A DNA stretch of 64,000 nt. Source: JAFDVL01 sp964631865 (lineage in GTDB: Bacteria > Acidobacteriota > Blastocatellia > RBC074). Of the stretch, positions 41,551 through 50,392 are shown in pieces; position 1 is the first letter of the stretch; each line of letters starts with the position of its first letter. The notes below the pieces were generated by a model that saw nothing but the letters and a program-made list of their open reading frames with translations, made no database searches and had not been told where the DNA came from. The DNA is taken from assembly GCA_964631865.1 (NCBI GenBank), contig CAZWAK010000003.1, positions 57,987 through 121,986 on the forward strand. Direction: 5' to 3'. Position numbers and translations under genes: made by a program.

Positions 41551-42522
41551 ATGAGCAACGCGATTTTTATTGATACGGGGACGACGAACACGCGCGTGTG
41601 GCTGGTGTGCGGCGATCAAATTCGAGCGCACCAAACGGCGATGGTCGGCGTGCGCGATTCGGCGCGCGAAGGCTCGACGGCGAAATTGCAGGCGGCGTTG
41701 CGCGAGTTGATCCGTGAGGTGCAAGCCGATGAACCTGCTGCGTGCGTGATCGCAGCGGGCATGATTACGTCGTCGTTGGGCTTGGCCGACGTGCCGCACA
41801 TCGTTGCTCCAGCGGGCTTGCGAGAATTGGCGGAAGCTACGCAATCGTATTCCTTCCCAAGCGTGACCGACTTGCCCGTATTTCTCGTGCCCGGCATTCG
41901 CAGCGGCGCGGCCATTTGTGACTACAACTCGGTCGCGGACGTGGACGTGATGCGCGGCGAAGAAACGTTGTGCGCCGGGCTGGTCGAATGCGGCCTCGCG
42001 CCACTTCCCTGCACGGTTTTGAATTTGGGTTCGCATTGGAAGGCGATTCAAATTGACGGCGCGGGGCGTGTGCAAGCGAGCGTGACCTCTTTGACGGGCG
42101 AATTGATTTTCGCCACGCAAACAAACACGATTTTGGCCAGCGCCGTGCCGCACGAACGCCCCGTCAACATTGCCTATGATTGGGCGGCGGCGGGGATGCG
42201 CGAGCAACGACAGGCAGGCTTGGCGCGCGCGTTGTTTTGTGTGCGACTGCTCGAACAAAAAGGATCAGGGTCAGCCGAAGAGCGGTTGTCGTATTTAGTG
42301 GGCGCGTATCTGGCTTCGGATTTGGATGGGTTGCAACGGCGCGGCTTGTTGTCGCCGCAGCAAATGGTGCTCATCACGGGCGGCGGAGCATTGGCGAATC
42401 TGTGGCAGCAAACGTTGACCGAAGCTTCGATTGCATGCCGCATCATCAGCGCCGCTGAGAGCGAACCGGCAATGTTGACGGGGCTGCGCGCGATTTTACG
42501 AGCGAAAGGGATTGAGATTTGA
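41551..42522 (+). CDS. dgoK: 2-dehydro-3-deoxygalactonokinase
   Basis: A 323-residue DgoK of the ASKHA-fold sugar kinases. It phosphorylates 2-keto-3-deoxygalactonate, feeding the preceding aldolase. The phosphate loop IFIDTGTTNTRVWLV is at the N-terminus, and other landmarks are IAAGMITSSLGL, VPGIRSG, DVMRGEETL, LNLGSHWKAIQID, and the C-terminal GGGALANLWQQTL. The ATG at 41551 follows a heptamer tract. The gene ends the sugar-acid run and converges on the histidine kinase gene. Confidence 0.92.
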   Translation: MSNAIFIDTGTTNTRVWLVCGDQIRAHQTAMVGVRDSAREGSTAKLQAALRELIREVQADEPAACVIAAGMITSSLGLADVPHIVAPAGLRELAEATQSYSFPSVTDLPVFLVPGIRSGAAICDYNSVADVDVMRGEETLCAGLVECGLAPLPCTVLNLGSHWKAIQIDGAGRVQASVTSLTGELIFATQTNTILASAVPHERPVNIAYDWAAAGMREQRQAGLARALFCVRLLEQKGSGSAEERLSYLVGAYLASDLDGLQRRGLLSPQQMVLITGGGALANLWQQTLTEASIACRIISAAESEPAMLTGLRAILRAKGIEI

Positions 42523-42541
42523 AATTGGAGTTTGGAGATGG
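42511..42541. repeat. GATTTGA heptanucleotide tandem repeat, right copy
   Basis: Three to four 7-nt units (GATTTGA, AATTGGA, GTTTGGA) covering the dgoK stop codon and the gap to the histidine kinase stop. It has the same orientation as the tract at 41500-41545, so dgoK is bracketed by direct repeats. Confidence 0.8.
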
Positions 42542-42543
42542 TC

Positions 42544-44079
42544 TTACGCGGTTGCGGCGCTGGCGTTGTCATTCGCGTCCGACGACGAGTTGGTGGGAAT
42601 GGTTTTGTGGATGACGGGCAGATAAATTTGAAACGTCGTGCCTTCGCCCAATACAGATTTGACTTCGATGAAGCCGCCGCTTTGTTTGATGATGCCGTAA
42701 GCCGTGAACAACCCCAGCCCGGTTCCTTTGCCGCGTTCTTTGGTCGTGAAAAACGGCTCGAACAAATGTGTCATCGTCGCGTCGCTCATGCCGCAGCCGT
42801 TGTCTTTGATGAGCAAGCGGACATATTCGCCGGGCGGAATCGCGGGATGGAATTGCGCTTGCAACTCGCTGATTTCGATGTCGGTCGTTTCAATCGTGAA
42901 ATCGCCGCCGTTCGGCATCGCATCGCCTGCATTCAGCGCCAGGTTCATCATCACGTGCTCCATCTGCCCCGGATCAACTTTCACTAACCCGATCTCGGCC
43001 CCCAGAATCAAATGCAGCGCGATGTTTTCGCCCAACAGCACGCGCACCAAATTCGCCCAATGCGAAACGACGTCATTGAGGTTGAGGATTTTCGGATGCA
43101 GCGGTTGTTTGCGGCTAAAGTTGAGCAATTGGCGCGTGAGTTCGGCGGCCCGTTCGCTGGCCAGTTTGATTTGTTCCAGGTAATAGTGCTGCGGGTCGTC
43201 TTTGTCTATGCGTTTGAGCAGCAGATCAGTAAAGCCTTGAATGGCCGTCAGCCGATTATTGAAATCGTGCGCGATGCCCCCAGCCAGACGTCCCACGGCG
43301 TCCATCTTTTGCGCCTGTGCCAATTGTTCTTCCAACTGTTTGCGTTCGGTCAGGCTGCGCGCTATGCCGAGGACAGCAACGGGCTGCCCCTGCTGATACA
43401 TCAGCGAAGAACTGATTTCGACCGGCAGGACGCGCCCGCTTTTCGTCACCACGTGAACTTCGTAAATGCTCTTCACCTCTTCGCCCGCCAAGCGCCGCTT
43501 CGTCATTTGTTCCAGATATGGCAGGTCTTCGGGCAGCAAGAGGCGCGACACCTCCAGGTGCTGAATCTCGTCCGGCGTGTAGCCCAAAAACTGTCGTCCC
43601 GCCGCATTCATCCAGATCAAGCGACCGTGCAAATCGCGCAGATAAATCGCGTCATTGGCGTGTTCGGCCAGTTCCTGATAACGATGCAGATGCGCTTCCA
43701 ATTGCTGCTCGCGCTGCACCCGTGCGGTGACATCCACGACGATCTGCAAGCGCGCCGGTCGTGTCCCGAATTGCACCGGATAGCTGCTCATCTCGACGTC
43801 AAACGAGGCACCATTTTTCCGCCGATGGCGTCCGCGTGTTTTTTCTGTGGGTGAAGGCAGGGACTGCGCGGCGGCCTGGCAAGCGGCCAATTCCGCACTG
43901 CCCATGAGTGCCGCGAGTGGTAAGCCCAGAAACTCCTCGCGCGTGTAGCCGTAAGCTTCGATAGCCGCCTGATTGACGTTGAGGATCGTGAAGGTTTCCA
44001 GATCGTAAACCAGCAAGGGCAGCGGTGTTACATCAAACAACAAGCGATAATCTTCAGCACCAGCGTGCAACGTATCCAT
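42544..44079 (-). CDS. PAS-domain sensor histidine kinase (cytoplasmic)
   Basis: A 511-residue orphan kinase. PAS 1 (YRLLFDVTPLPLLVYDLETF) and PAS 2 (ELAEHANDAIYLRDLHGRLI) are followed by a HisKA-like helix with the phospho-acceptor in LAGGIAHDFNNRLTAIQGF, and an HATPase domain with N-box MMNLALNAGDAM, G1 DNGCGMSDA, and G2 GKGTGLGLFTAYG. No membrane segment is seen. The start is placed at ATG 44079, because a good extended -10 promoter lies inside the 17-codon extension upstream of it. No response regulator is adjacent, so the partner is elsewhere. Confidence 0.92.
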   Translation of the reverse strand: MDTLHAGAEDYRLLFDVTPLPLLVYDLETFTILNVNQAAIEAYGYTREEFLGLPLAALMGSAELAACQAAAQSLPSPTEKTRGRHRRKNGASFDVEMSSYPVQFGTRPARLQIVVDVTARVQREQQLEAHLHRYQELAEHANDAIYLRDLHGRLIWMNAAGRQFLGYTPDEIQHLEVSRLLLPEDLPYLEQMTKRRLAGEEVKSIYEVHVVTKSGRVLPVEISSSLMYQQGQPVAVLGIARSLTERKQLEEQLAQAQKMDAVGRLAGGIAHDFNNRLTAIQGFTDLLLKRIDKDDPQHYYLEQIKLASERAAELTRQLLNFSRKQPLHPKILNLNDVVSHWANLVRVLLGENIALHLILGAEIGLVKVDPGQMEHVMMNLALNAGDAMPNGGDFTIETTDIEISELQAQFHPAIPPGEYVRLLIKDNGCGMSDATMTHLFEPFFTTKERGKGTGLGLFTAYGIIKQSGGFIEVKSVLGEGTTFQIYLPVIHKTIPTNSSSDANDNASAATA

Positions 44080-44115
44080 AACCAATTCAGCGGGGCTGGT
44101 TGTAAAAGTGCTGAA

Positions 44116-44124
44116 AGTATAACA
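44116..44124 (-). promoter_or_regulatory. Extended -10 promoter of the PAS histidine kinase
   Basis: On the minus strand the sequence TGTTATACT forms an extended -10 element (TATACT at 44121-44116). The predicted start is near 44109, 30 nt before ATG 44079. The -35 box is poor, as expected for an extended -10 promoter. Confidence 0.45.
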
Positions 44125-44154
44125 ATTCAAGCCGGGCAGCGAAACAACAATCGC

Positions 44155-45342
44155 TCAGAAAACCAGGGCGGGCGCGTCGAGGCGGAACTGGCGCGGGTTT
44201 TGCGCGATGGCTCCGTAGGCTAAAAAGCGCAGCACGAAGTCGTAAGCCGCATCGCTCAGCGCGTTTTTGTCGCGCAGGAACCAGACCGTGCGATCTGTGT
44301 GCGGGTCTTTCACCAAATTCCGCAAGGTCGCCAGCAGCGGATGGGACTTCTTATTGCCACCGGGAATTTTATGCGCCGCGACGAGCATCAACGTCGGGTC
44401 TGCAAACTCGCTGCCGAAATGCCCGCGCAGAAATTGCACGGCGGGAATCAAGTCACGCGCTTTCGCCAACGGATCGCCGCTGCCATTCGTCTCCGCCAGC
44501 GCCATATACACAAGCAGCGCGGGCTTCTTCAGCCCCTGCCCGCGAATTTGATTGAGCGTGCTGTCGCTGTTGGCCGCCATCGCGCGCAGCGTGGCGGCGA
44601 GCGTCGGCGTGGCGAATTGCTCGGCTTTGCGTTTGACCTCAGCCAGCACGGCGGGCGGGAACGGATAGCTTTGATCGTTGCTGATGTTGCGAATGACCTG
44701 CACCAAACTTTTCTCCAATGGATCGCCGCCGGATGAAGCGGTGACCGGGCTAACGGTCGCGCTGTCGGTCGGGCTGTCGGTGGCAACCGGCGTTGGGTTC
44801 TCGACAAACACGACGTCTTTCTTCTCTGCTGAAGCGTTCGATTTTTTCCACGCGACCACGCCAATTAGCACGCCTGCGAGCAAAAGAATCGCTGCGGTGG
44901 CAATCGTAGCGAGCACGGCAGGCGAGAGCTTCGGCAATTCGAGATTCGATTGTGCAGCAGGCACAGCGGACGGCGCGCTGGCAACGGCTTTGGGCGGCGG
45001 ATTCGATGCCGCTTTGTTCACCGTACTGGCAACGGCGGCGGCGCGCACTTGCACGCGAAGCTTGCACGATTCGCCTATCGCAATCACATCGCCGTTCTTC
45101 AGCACCGCCGCGCTCGTGAGCCGTTGCCCGTTCAAATACGTGCCGTTCTGCGAACCGCAATCCGACACTTGCGCCACGTCATTGAACGACGTAATCAGCG
45201 CGTGACGCCGCGACAGCCCGGCATCTTTGATGACCAGATCGTTGCCGTCCTGCCGCCCAATCGTGAACGGGTTCGCATTGACGAGCAATTGTCGTTCCTG
45301 TCCGTCTTCGTCGGTGAAAAATAAAGAGAGTTCGGCGGGCAT
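44155..45342 (-). CDS. FHA-domain membrane protein with degenerate transglycosylase-like C-terminus (paralogue 1)
   Basis: A 395-residue protein. The N-terminal FHA domain reads FTIGRQDGNDLVIKDAGLSR, then RHALI and GSQNGTYLNGQ, keeping the phosphothreonine-binding Arg, Ser, Arg-x-His and Asn. A Pro/Ala-rich linker leads to one membrane helix (VLATIATAAILLLAGVLIGV), so the C-terminal half is periplasmic. That half matches the two following paralogues in layout (VLRFLAYGAIAQNP end). A Glu in LAETNG is kept, but the GAAGLxQF signature of lytic transglycosylases is lost. The start is ATG 45342, since a start 13 codons upstream lies against repeat A2. It is the last gene of the FHA/kinase/protease cluster. 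Confidence 0.82.
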   Translation of the reverse strand: MPAELSLFFTDEDGQERQLLVNANPFTIGRQDGNDLVIKDAGLSRRHALITSFNDVAQVSDCGSQNGTYLNGQRLTSAAVLKNGDVIAIGESCKLRVQVRAAAVASTVNKAASNPPPKAVASAPSAVPAAQSNLELPKLSPAVLATIATAAILLLAGVLIGVVAWKKSNASAEKKDVVFVENPTPVATDSPTDSATVSPVTASSGGDPLEKSLVQVIRNISNDQSYPFPPAVLAEVKRKAEQFATPTLAATLRAMAANSDSTLNQIRGQGLKKPALLVYMALAETNGSGDPLAKARDLIPAVQFLRGHFGSEFADPTLMLVAAHKIPGGNKKSHPLLATLRNLVKDPHTDRTVWFLRDKNALSDAAYDFVLRFLAYGAIAQNPRQFRLDAPALVF

Positions 45343-45357
45343 AGAGTTGTTCGTTTT

Positions 45358-45473
45358 GCCACGAATTCCACGAATTATCACGAATTACAAAACACAAGGG
45401 AGCGGCTCTGTTTACTCACGAACCCAACTGATTGTGAAGTCAATAATTCGTGTTGATTCGTGGAATTCGTGGC
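45358..45473. repeat. Hairpin repeat family A (CACGAATTT units), copy 2
   Basis: The left arm 45358-45387 and right arm 45444-45473 are complementary and closely match copies at 1251-1363 and 54959-55070. It fills the gap between FHA paralogues 2 and 1. Confidence 0.92.
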
Positions 45474-45488
45474 CACCATCTAAAAAAT

Positions 45489-46901
45489 TCACTCCTCGCT
45501 GCTTGTGTCCGGTTCGGTGTAGGTTGAAAGCTGGCGCATCTTCAAGCCAAAGTACCAGGGGTTTTCGCCGATGATGGCGGCGGCAAAAAAGCGCGGCACG
45601 TAGTTGATGTTTTCTTTTTGAAACCAGTGATCCAGCTTGGCTTGGTTCTTCACCAGAACCCAGAAATCGCGGTCTTTGTTGTTCGGGTCAAGGACGTCGT
45701 GCAGATCGCGCCGCACGGAATCAGGGCTGCGATTGTACCCGGCAATGGACAAGCCGACACCAACCGCATCCGGGCCGAATTCGGCCAAGCGGTCGTTGAT
45801 GTAGCGCGCCGCTGCCGGAGCCATTTTTTCAATGTTCGTGCGCTCCGACGGATCCACGCCATAGCCGCGCGCCGTCGGGCCAATGAATTGAAACAGCCCC
45901 GCCGCGCCTGCAAAGTTTTCGGTCGGAATGTTGCGATACTCGGTTTCGATCACGGGCAAATACACCCCCACGACCGGCGGCGCATTATTCGCCTTGAAGG
46001 CGCGAATGATCGTCGGGGTGAACTGCGTGCGCGCTCGCTTGAACATAAAGCGCAGGTCTTCCGCCCACAGTCTAGTGTTGCCGCTGCCAATGCGCCGCAC
46101 GTAGGCATCGAGCCAGTATTTGATAATCGAAATCGCTTCGTCGGGGAAGACCGCCGGACGATTGCCCACCATCTTGGCAATCTGTTGCGCACGGTCATTG
46201 ATGAAGTAAACCTGCTCCGCTTCGGTCATTTGTTTGTAGAGCTTGTTCTTCGTATTGCTGGCCGTAACTTCCGAAGCTTTGACCGTCGTCACGACAAGAT
46301 TTTCGATAGACACGTTCGCCGATTCGTCAATCACAGCAGGTTCTTCCGCAACAGCGGGCGTAGCGGATGGCGAGTTGACAGGCGTAGGTTCGGGCGTGAA
46401 CGTTTGCACGATGGGCGTCGGTTCGGGCTTCGCTTTGCTTTTGCGGATTTGCCAACCGACCGCCGCGACCGTCGCCAGAATGCCGATCACAAGCACTGCC
46501 GCAATCGCCACCGGCACAACGGGAACTGCGGTCGTTGCATTGCCAGACGATTTGTCCCCAAAGGCTGGGGGTGTTGCTGTCGCTGCATTTGATTTGGTCG
46601 CCGCCGCGATGCGCACAGTGATTTTGGTCGTATCGCCGAGGCTGATTTGATCGCCGTCTTTGAGAATCGTGCCGCTTGCAGGGACGCGCTGACCATTGAC
46701 GAATGTGCCATTGGTCGAGCCTTCATCCAACACCCAAACGCGCTGTGCATCCTGATTGAAGCTGGCGTGAACGCGCGAAAGCCCTTGATCGCTGAGCCGC
46801 ACATCAGCCTGCTCGCCGCGCCCCATCGTCACACGCGCGCCCGACAACGGAAGCTGTTGCGCTTGCCCGTCCGACCAAATTGTGAGCGTTACTTCAGCCA
46901 T
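45489..46901 (-). CDS. FHA-domain membrane protein with SLT-type lytic transglycosylase domain (paralogue 2)
   Basis: A 470-residue protein. The FHA domain (VTMGRGEQADVRLSDQGLSR, then VHASF and GSTNGTFVNGQR) is complete. One membrane helix (VPVAIAAVLVIGILATVAAVGW) lies near residue 145, and a Pro-rich linker follows. The periplasmic part is a lytic transglycosylase: catalytic Glu in PVIETEYRN, GAAGLFQFIGPTARGYG, and AGYNRS in place of the usual AYNxG. This is the only one of three tandem paralogues that keeps the whole catalytic signature. It would cleave peptidoglycan glycan strands under the control of a cytoplasmic phosphothreonine-reading domain. Confidence 0.88.
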   Translation of the reverse strand: MAEVTLTIWSDGQAQQLPLSGARVTMGRGEQADVRLSDQGLSRVHASFNQDAQRVWVLDEGSTNGTFVNGQRVPASGTILKDGDQISLGDTTKITVRIAAATKSNAATATPPAFGDKSSGNATTAVPVVPVAIAAVLVIGILATVAAVGWQIRKSKAKPEPTPIVQTFTPEPTPVNSPSATPAVAEEPAVIDESANVSIENLVVTTVKASEVTASNTKNKLYKQMTEAEQVYFINDRAQQIAKMVGNRPAVFPDEAISIIKYWLDAYVRRIGSGNTRLWAEDLRFMFKRARTQFTPTIIRAFKANNAPPVVGVYLPVIETEYRNIPTENFAGAAGLFQFIGPTARGYGVDPSERTNIEKMAPAAARYINDRLAEFGPDAVGVGLSIAGYNRSPDSVRRDLHDVLDPNNKDRDFWVLVKNQAKLDHWFQKENINYVPRFFAAAIIGENPWYFGLKMRQLSTYTEPDTSSEE

Positions 46902-46922
46902 ATCATCGCAGGCACGAATTCA

Positions 46923-48161
46923 TCACAACTCCGAGAATGCCGTCGCACCCGTCAATCCAAAACTCGCGGGATATTCGCCCACAATTCCCGCCGCAAAAAA
47001 ACGAATGACTTTCTCCGCGCCGTCGCGCGGGACGATGCCGGTTTTGACTTGTTTCCAAAAGTCGCGGCGGTCGTTGGGGTCAATGCCTTGCAACTTCTGA
47101 TTCAGTTCGCCCGCCTTGCTTTTCGGCTGCCCGAAACACGCCAGCGCGTACATAAAATCCTGCGGGTCAAACAGCGGGAGCAGTTCCTGCAAATGCGAGG
47201 CGGCCAAATCGGCGGAACGTTTCGGCGTATTCAACGCGGCGAGGTCTTCGCCGACGGAGACATAATCCTTCGCAATCGCGGGCGGGATTTGCCAGATGCC
47301 AATGCCGCTGCCTGTGCTTTGCCCATACTTGCTTTGACTCATCGCCAGAATGTGGCCGTAGAGCGGATTCAAGCCTTTGGCAGAACTGAAGGCGCGCTGG
47401 ACATCGAGCTTGTACGGTTGCGCGTTGGCGGTGACATCTATGCGATACTCACTCGTGCGCGCGGCAATCTGCGCGATCATTTCAGGATCGAAGATGTAAT
47501 TCCCTTTGCCCGAAAGCTGTCCTGCCAAACGCCCGACCAAACCTTCGATGCCGGTGGCGATGTTCTGCGACACGACAACAGTTTTGGTCGGTTCCGGCGT
47601 CGGCTTCGTGTTCTCGCTCGATTTCGTCACAACGGGCGTCGGCGTGGCATAGAATTGTCGGTTGTTCTGCGCGGTCTGTTCCGCGTTCTTGCTGCGGACA
47701 ATCCACAAGGCCAAGCCAACGAAGGCAATCAAGAGCACCGCTGTGCCCCCCGCGACAGCGACGTGTGCCATCGAAACGCCGCCCTCGGTTGGTGCGGGCA
47801 TTGTCGCAGGCGTCGCAGCGGCTTCGTCGTTGCTCGGCGCAGAAGCAGCGGCTGGGGTGGTGCCTTCGGGCGCGCTCACCTGGATGGCGGTTGTGCCACC
47901 GAGCGAAATCGTGTCGCCGGATTTCAAAGGCTGTTCTGCCGTGAGCGGCGTACCATTCAAAATCGTGCCGTTCGTGCTGCCGAGGTCGTTGAGCCAAAAA
48001 CTGTCGCCGCGTCGTTCGATCATCGCGTGATAACGCGCCACGCTCGGCTCATCAATCTGAATCGTGTTGTCGCTGGAGCGTCCAATGGAGGCACTGCTCG
48101 CCAAACGCAGTTCGCGCGAGCCAGTGCGGGGATTCGTGATAATCAGTTTCATCTCAGTCAT
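46923..48161 (-). CDS. FHA-domain membrane protein with transglycosylase-like domain lacking the catalytic Glu (paralogue 3)
   Basis: A 412-residue protein. The FHA domain (ASIGRSSDNTIQIDEPSVAR, GSTNGTILNG) has Ala in place of the Ser that normally contacts phosphothreonine. A membrane helix (VAVAGGTAVLLIAFVGLALWIV) precedes a Pro/Thr linker. The periplasmic domain has the transglycosylase layout ILAMSQSKYGQSTGSGIGIW, but the position of the catalytic Glu is Gln (QSKY), so it is probably an inactive, murein-binding homologue. The C-terminus FFAAGIVGEYPASFGL matches paralogue 2. The start is 48161; a second ATG three codons later has better spacing to GGGAGG and is equally possible. Confidence 0.83.
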   Translation of the reverse strand: MTEMKLIITNPRTGSRELRLASSASIGRSSDNTIQIDEPSVARYHAMIERRGDSFWLNDLGSTNGTILNGTPLTAEQPLKSGDTISLGGTTAIQVSAPEGTTPAAASAPSNDEAAATPATMPAPTEGGVSMAHVAVAGGTAVLLIAFVGLALWIVRSKNAEQTAQNNRQFYATPTPVVTKSSENTKPTPEPTKTVVVSQNIATGIEGLVGRLAGQLSGKGNYIFDPEMIAQIAARTSEYRIDVTANAQPYKLDVQRAFSSAKGLNPLYGHILAMSQSKYGQSTGSGIGIWQIPPAIAKDYVSVGEDLAALNTPKRSADLAASHLQELLPLFDPQDFMYALACFGQPKSKAGELNQKLQGIDPNDRRDFWKQVKTGIVPRDGAEKVIRFFAAGIVGEYPASFGLTGATAFSEL

Positions 48162-48213
48162 CGCCTCCCTAGCATAATGCAAAAGGAAATCCAGCGGAAA
48201 CAACTTGTTGGAC

Positions 48214-48279
48214 GTAGCGCGATTTGCTAAATCGCGTGCGTTATCTTGGGAAGCCCGGCGATCTAGCCAATCGCCTTAC
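48214..48279. repeat. Palindromic repeat family F (GCGATTTGCYAAATCGC), copy 1
   Basis: Two palindromic modules in a row, GTAGCGCGATTTGCTAAATC at 48214-48233 and GGCGATCTAGCCAATCGCC near 48257-48275, with outer ends GTAG and TTAC complementary. Better-preserved copies are at 57802-57866 and 60804-60869. Confidence 0.8.
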
Positions 48280-48287
48280 ATCTCAGT

Positions 48288-49466
48288 TTATTCCTGCGAA
48301 ATGGGTTTCAATTCAATTTCAATCGGCAGATTGGCTGAAGACAGATCAATGTCCAAACTAAAAGCTTCGTAGCCGATGACGCGCGCGCGCAAATTGTAGC
48401 GGCCCGGCGGCACAGGTTTTTCCAGCGTGAATTGCCCTTCGGCATTCGAGCCGCCCCACGTCACTAAATTCGAGGCCGCCACTTCTTTGCCCACCAACAA
48501 CAACCCCACGCGCACGCCCGCCAGGGGCTGGCCAGATGTAGATTTGACCGTGCCGCGCACGACTATCGTGTTGACGGCGCGCGTATCGTTCGCGGGCGGA
48601 TTGTTGGGCGCGGTCACAGCGGTGGGCGCGGGTTTAGGCGCAGCGGCGGCGTTCATTTCAGCTTCCTGATATTTGGAAATCATCGCCGCGACCAAATGTG
48701 CCGGACGCAAATAGCCGACGGAGCCGTAGGTCTTTTCGGAATCGCTGTCCACCACGACGCGCGTCGGCACGCCGATGAGTTTGCCTTCGTTGTTCACTGC
48801 CGCCCCGCCGCTGTTGCCGTGCAGCAAACGTCCGTTGGTTTTGATCCAATCGTCGAGCGCGTCTTTGCCTTCAATCACGCCGGGATTCACCGTCACCGTC
48901 GTGCCGCCTTTTTCGGGAAAGCCAATGATGAAGACATCGTCCAGCAATTCCACTTTGTGCGAATCGGCCAGTACTATGAACGGCAATTCGGTTTCGGGTT
49001 TGGCTTCCGTCTTATCTTCAGTTTTACTTGGCACAATCCGCAGCAACGTCAAATCGCGCTCCTGATTGCTTAGCACGATCTTCAACTTGAGTTGGCGCTG
49101 CGCGCTCGCAGCATCGGCGCTTGCGTCAGACGGCAGGCTCAGAAAAATTTCGTCGAACGGGCGCGTCGAACGATCCCGCGCGATGACGTGAAAGTTCGTA
49201 ATGACCAAACCGTCTTTGCGCACAATCACCGCCGAGCCGCGCGGGCGCAATTTCTGATCGGGATCGTTCGCGTTGCGCACCAAGACTAGCCCAATAGCCG
49301 GGATAACTTTTTTGATCTGCTCGCGGACTTCGTTGGAGTAGGAAATTTTCGGCGTGGGAGGAATGTTACTTTGCGCGTACAGCGTGCTGGCCAGCACCAC
49401 CATCCACACGGCTGCCAGCTTGGCTTGCGCGGCAACTGCATCAGATGTAGAGACGGCAATCAGCAT
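48288..49466 (-). CDS. Secreted trypsin-like serine protease (S1C type) with C-terminal Ig-like CarboxypepD_reg domain
   Basis: A 392-residue exported protein with signal peptide (LAAVWMVVLASTLYAQS). The protease domain has His in VITNFHVIARD, Asp in ERDLTLLRIVPS, and Ser in LLHGNSGGAAVNNEG, so the triad is complete. There is no PDZ domain, unlike DegP/HtrA. A carboxypeptidase-regulatory-like beta-sandwich (VRGTVKSTSGQPLAGVRVGL) forms the C-terminus. It acts in the periplasm or at the surface and lies between a DUF4384 gene and the FHA genes, so it is likely part of the same envelope system. Confidence 0.9.
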   Translation of the reverse strand: MLIAVSTSDAVAAQAKLAAVWMVVLASTLYAQSNIPPTPKISYSNEVREQIKKVIPAIGLVLVRNANDPDQKLRPRGSAVIVRKDGLVITNFHVIARDRSTRPFDEIFLSLPSDASADAASAQRQLKLKIVLSNQERDLTLLRIVPSKTEDKTEAKPETELPFIVLADSHKVELLDDVFIIGFPEKGGTTVTVNPGVIEGKDALDDWIKTNGRLLHGNSGGAAVNNEGKLIGVPTRVVVDSDSEKTYGSVGYLRPAHLVAAMISKYQEAEMNAAAAPKPAPTAVTAPNNPPANDTRAVNTIVVRGTVKSTSGQPLAGVRVGLLLVGKEVAASNLVTWGGSNAEGQFTLEKPVPPGRYNLRARVIGYEAFSLDIDLSSANLPIEIELKPISQE

Positions 49467-49493
49467 AACCAGGCTTGTGGGGCGGAAAGGGAG

Positions 49494-49561
49494 AGTCTGG
49501 GGAAGTTTAGGAAAGTCGGACTTCCCTAGACTTCCCCAGACTTTTCTGGACTTCTCCAGAC
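49494..49561. repeat. Hairpin repeat family H (AGTCTGGGGAAGT 9-nt units)
   Basis: The left arm 49494-49517 and right arm 49519-49542 are complementary except for two mismatches and almost touch, then further AGACTTTTCTGG units follow. It fills the gap between the DUF4384 and trypsin-like genes. Similar 9-nt TTTGGA(A/G)GA units occur inside the propeller gene near 25930-25975. Confidence 0.82.
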
Positions 49562-50317
49562 TTAGAGATGCTTCAGGCGTAATTCAAAGACAGCGACTTC
49601 GCCCGTGTTGAGTTTGTTGCCTTGTTTGTCCGCGATGGCGACGACCGAGCCTTCGTTTTTGGCTTGATTGCCCGACGCCAACACAATGCCGCGACAGCGT
49701 GCTTCTTTGCCAGAGGCTAAGACGAGTCCGCGTTCCCGGCTGCACGATCCTGAAACGATGCCGACGGGTTCGCCTAGCGGTTTGCCCGCGCCTTTTTTGC
49801 CGCCTTTGTTCGCGCTGTTGTCGGCCAATTCATCGGCCACGCTCGTCGCGGACTTGCCCAACTCGCCGCCCGCCGATTCGATAGCTTCTTCGTAGGGTTT
49901 GATTTTTTCGTACGACAACACGACTTTCAAAATTTCCGTGCCGGGTTCTTTGTCGAACTCGATGGCGTAAGGTTTGGCGGGCAAATCGTACGATTGATCG
50001 GCCTCGATGGCGCGGTTGTAAATCACTTTAGTAACGCCGCCGGGCGAGACGTTGATGAAATAGACATAGCCTTTGAAATTGCTCTCGAAGCTGACGCGCA
50101 CGCGGTCGCCCGCCTTGAAGGCTTTGCCGGGATCAACCAAGTCGCCGCGCTCATTCGTGAGTTTCACTTCCAGGCCATCGGCTTTTTTGCCGACGAACAT
50201 GGCGCGCGCGCGCATCGTATCCTGTTTGGCTTTGGCCTTGCCTTGCGCGGACGAAGCCGAAAGATTGGCGGCCAGGAACGCGCCCAGCACCAAATAACTT
50301 ATTGCTTTGATTTTCAT
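49562..50317 (-). CDS. Secreted DUF4384 domain protein (first of two)
   Basis: A 251-residue exported protein. The start ATG 50317 has GAGG 6-7 bp upstream, and MKIKAISYLVLGAFLAANLS is a signal peptide. The DUF4384 core is visible as FKAGDRVRVSFESNFKGYVYFINVSPGGVTKVI, a beta-rich fold found with bacterial Ser/Thr kinases and caspases. The C-terminal part is Gly/Lys-rich with repeated VLASG units (GLVLASGKEARCRGIVLASG) and ends in a short beta motif. Ligand unknown. It lies one step downstream of the other DUF4384 gene. Confidence 0.8.
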   Translation of the reverse strand: MKIKAISYLVLGAFLAANLSASSAQGKAKAKQDTMRARAMFVGKKADGLEVKLTNERGDLVDPGKAFKAGDRVRVSFESNFKGYVYFINVSPGGVTKVIYNRAIEADQSYDLPAKPYAIEFDKEPGTEILKVVLSYEKIKPYEEAIESAGGELGKSATSVADELADNSANKGGKKGAGKPLGEPVGIVSGSCSRERGLVLASGKEARCRGIVLASGNQAKNEGSVVAIADKQGNKLNTGEVAVFELRLKHL

Positions 50318-50392
50318 AATCTGCCTCACAACAAAATCCAGTTGCTCTTGTTCATTAGAGCGAAGAAATACGCCCGAATGTGACACGCGCGG

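Noticed and set aside
46647..48230. Long open frame of 527 codons on the plus strand
   Set aside because: It spans the antisense of two FHA-transglycosylase genes and has no ribosome binding site or recognisable motif.
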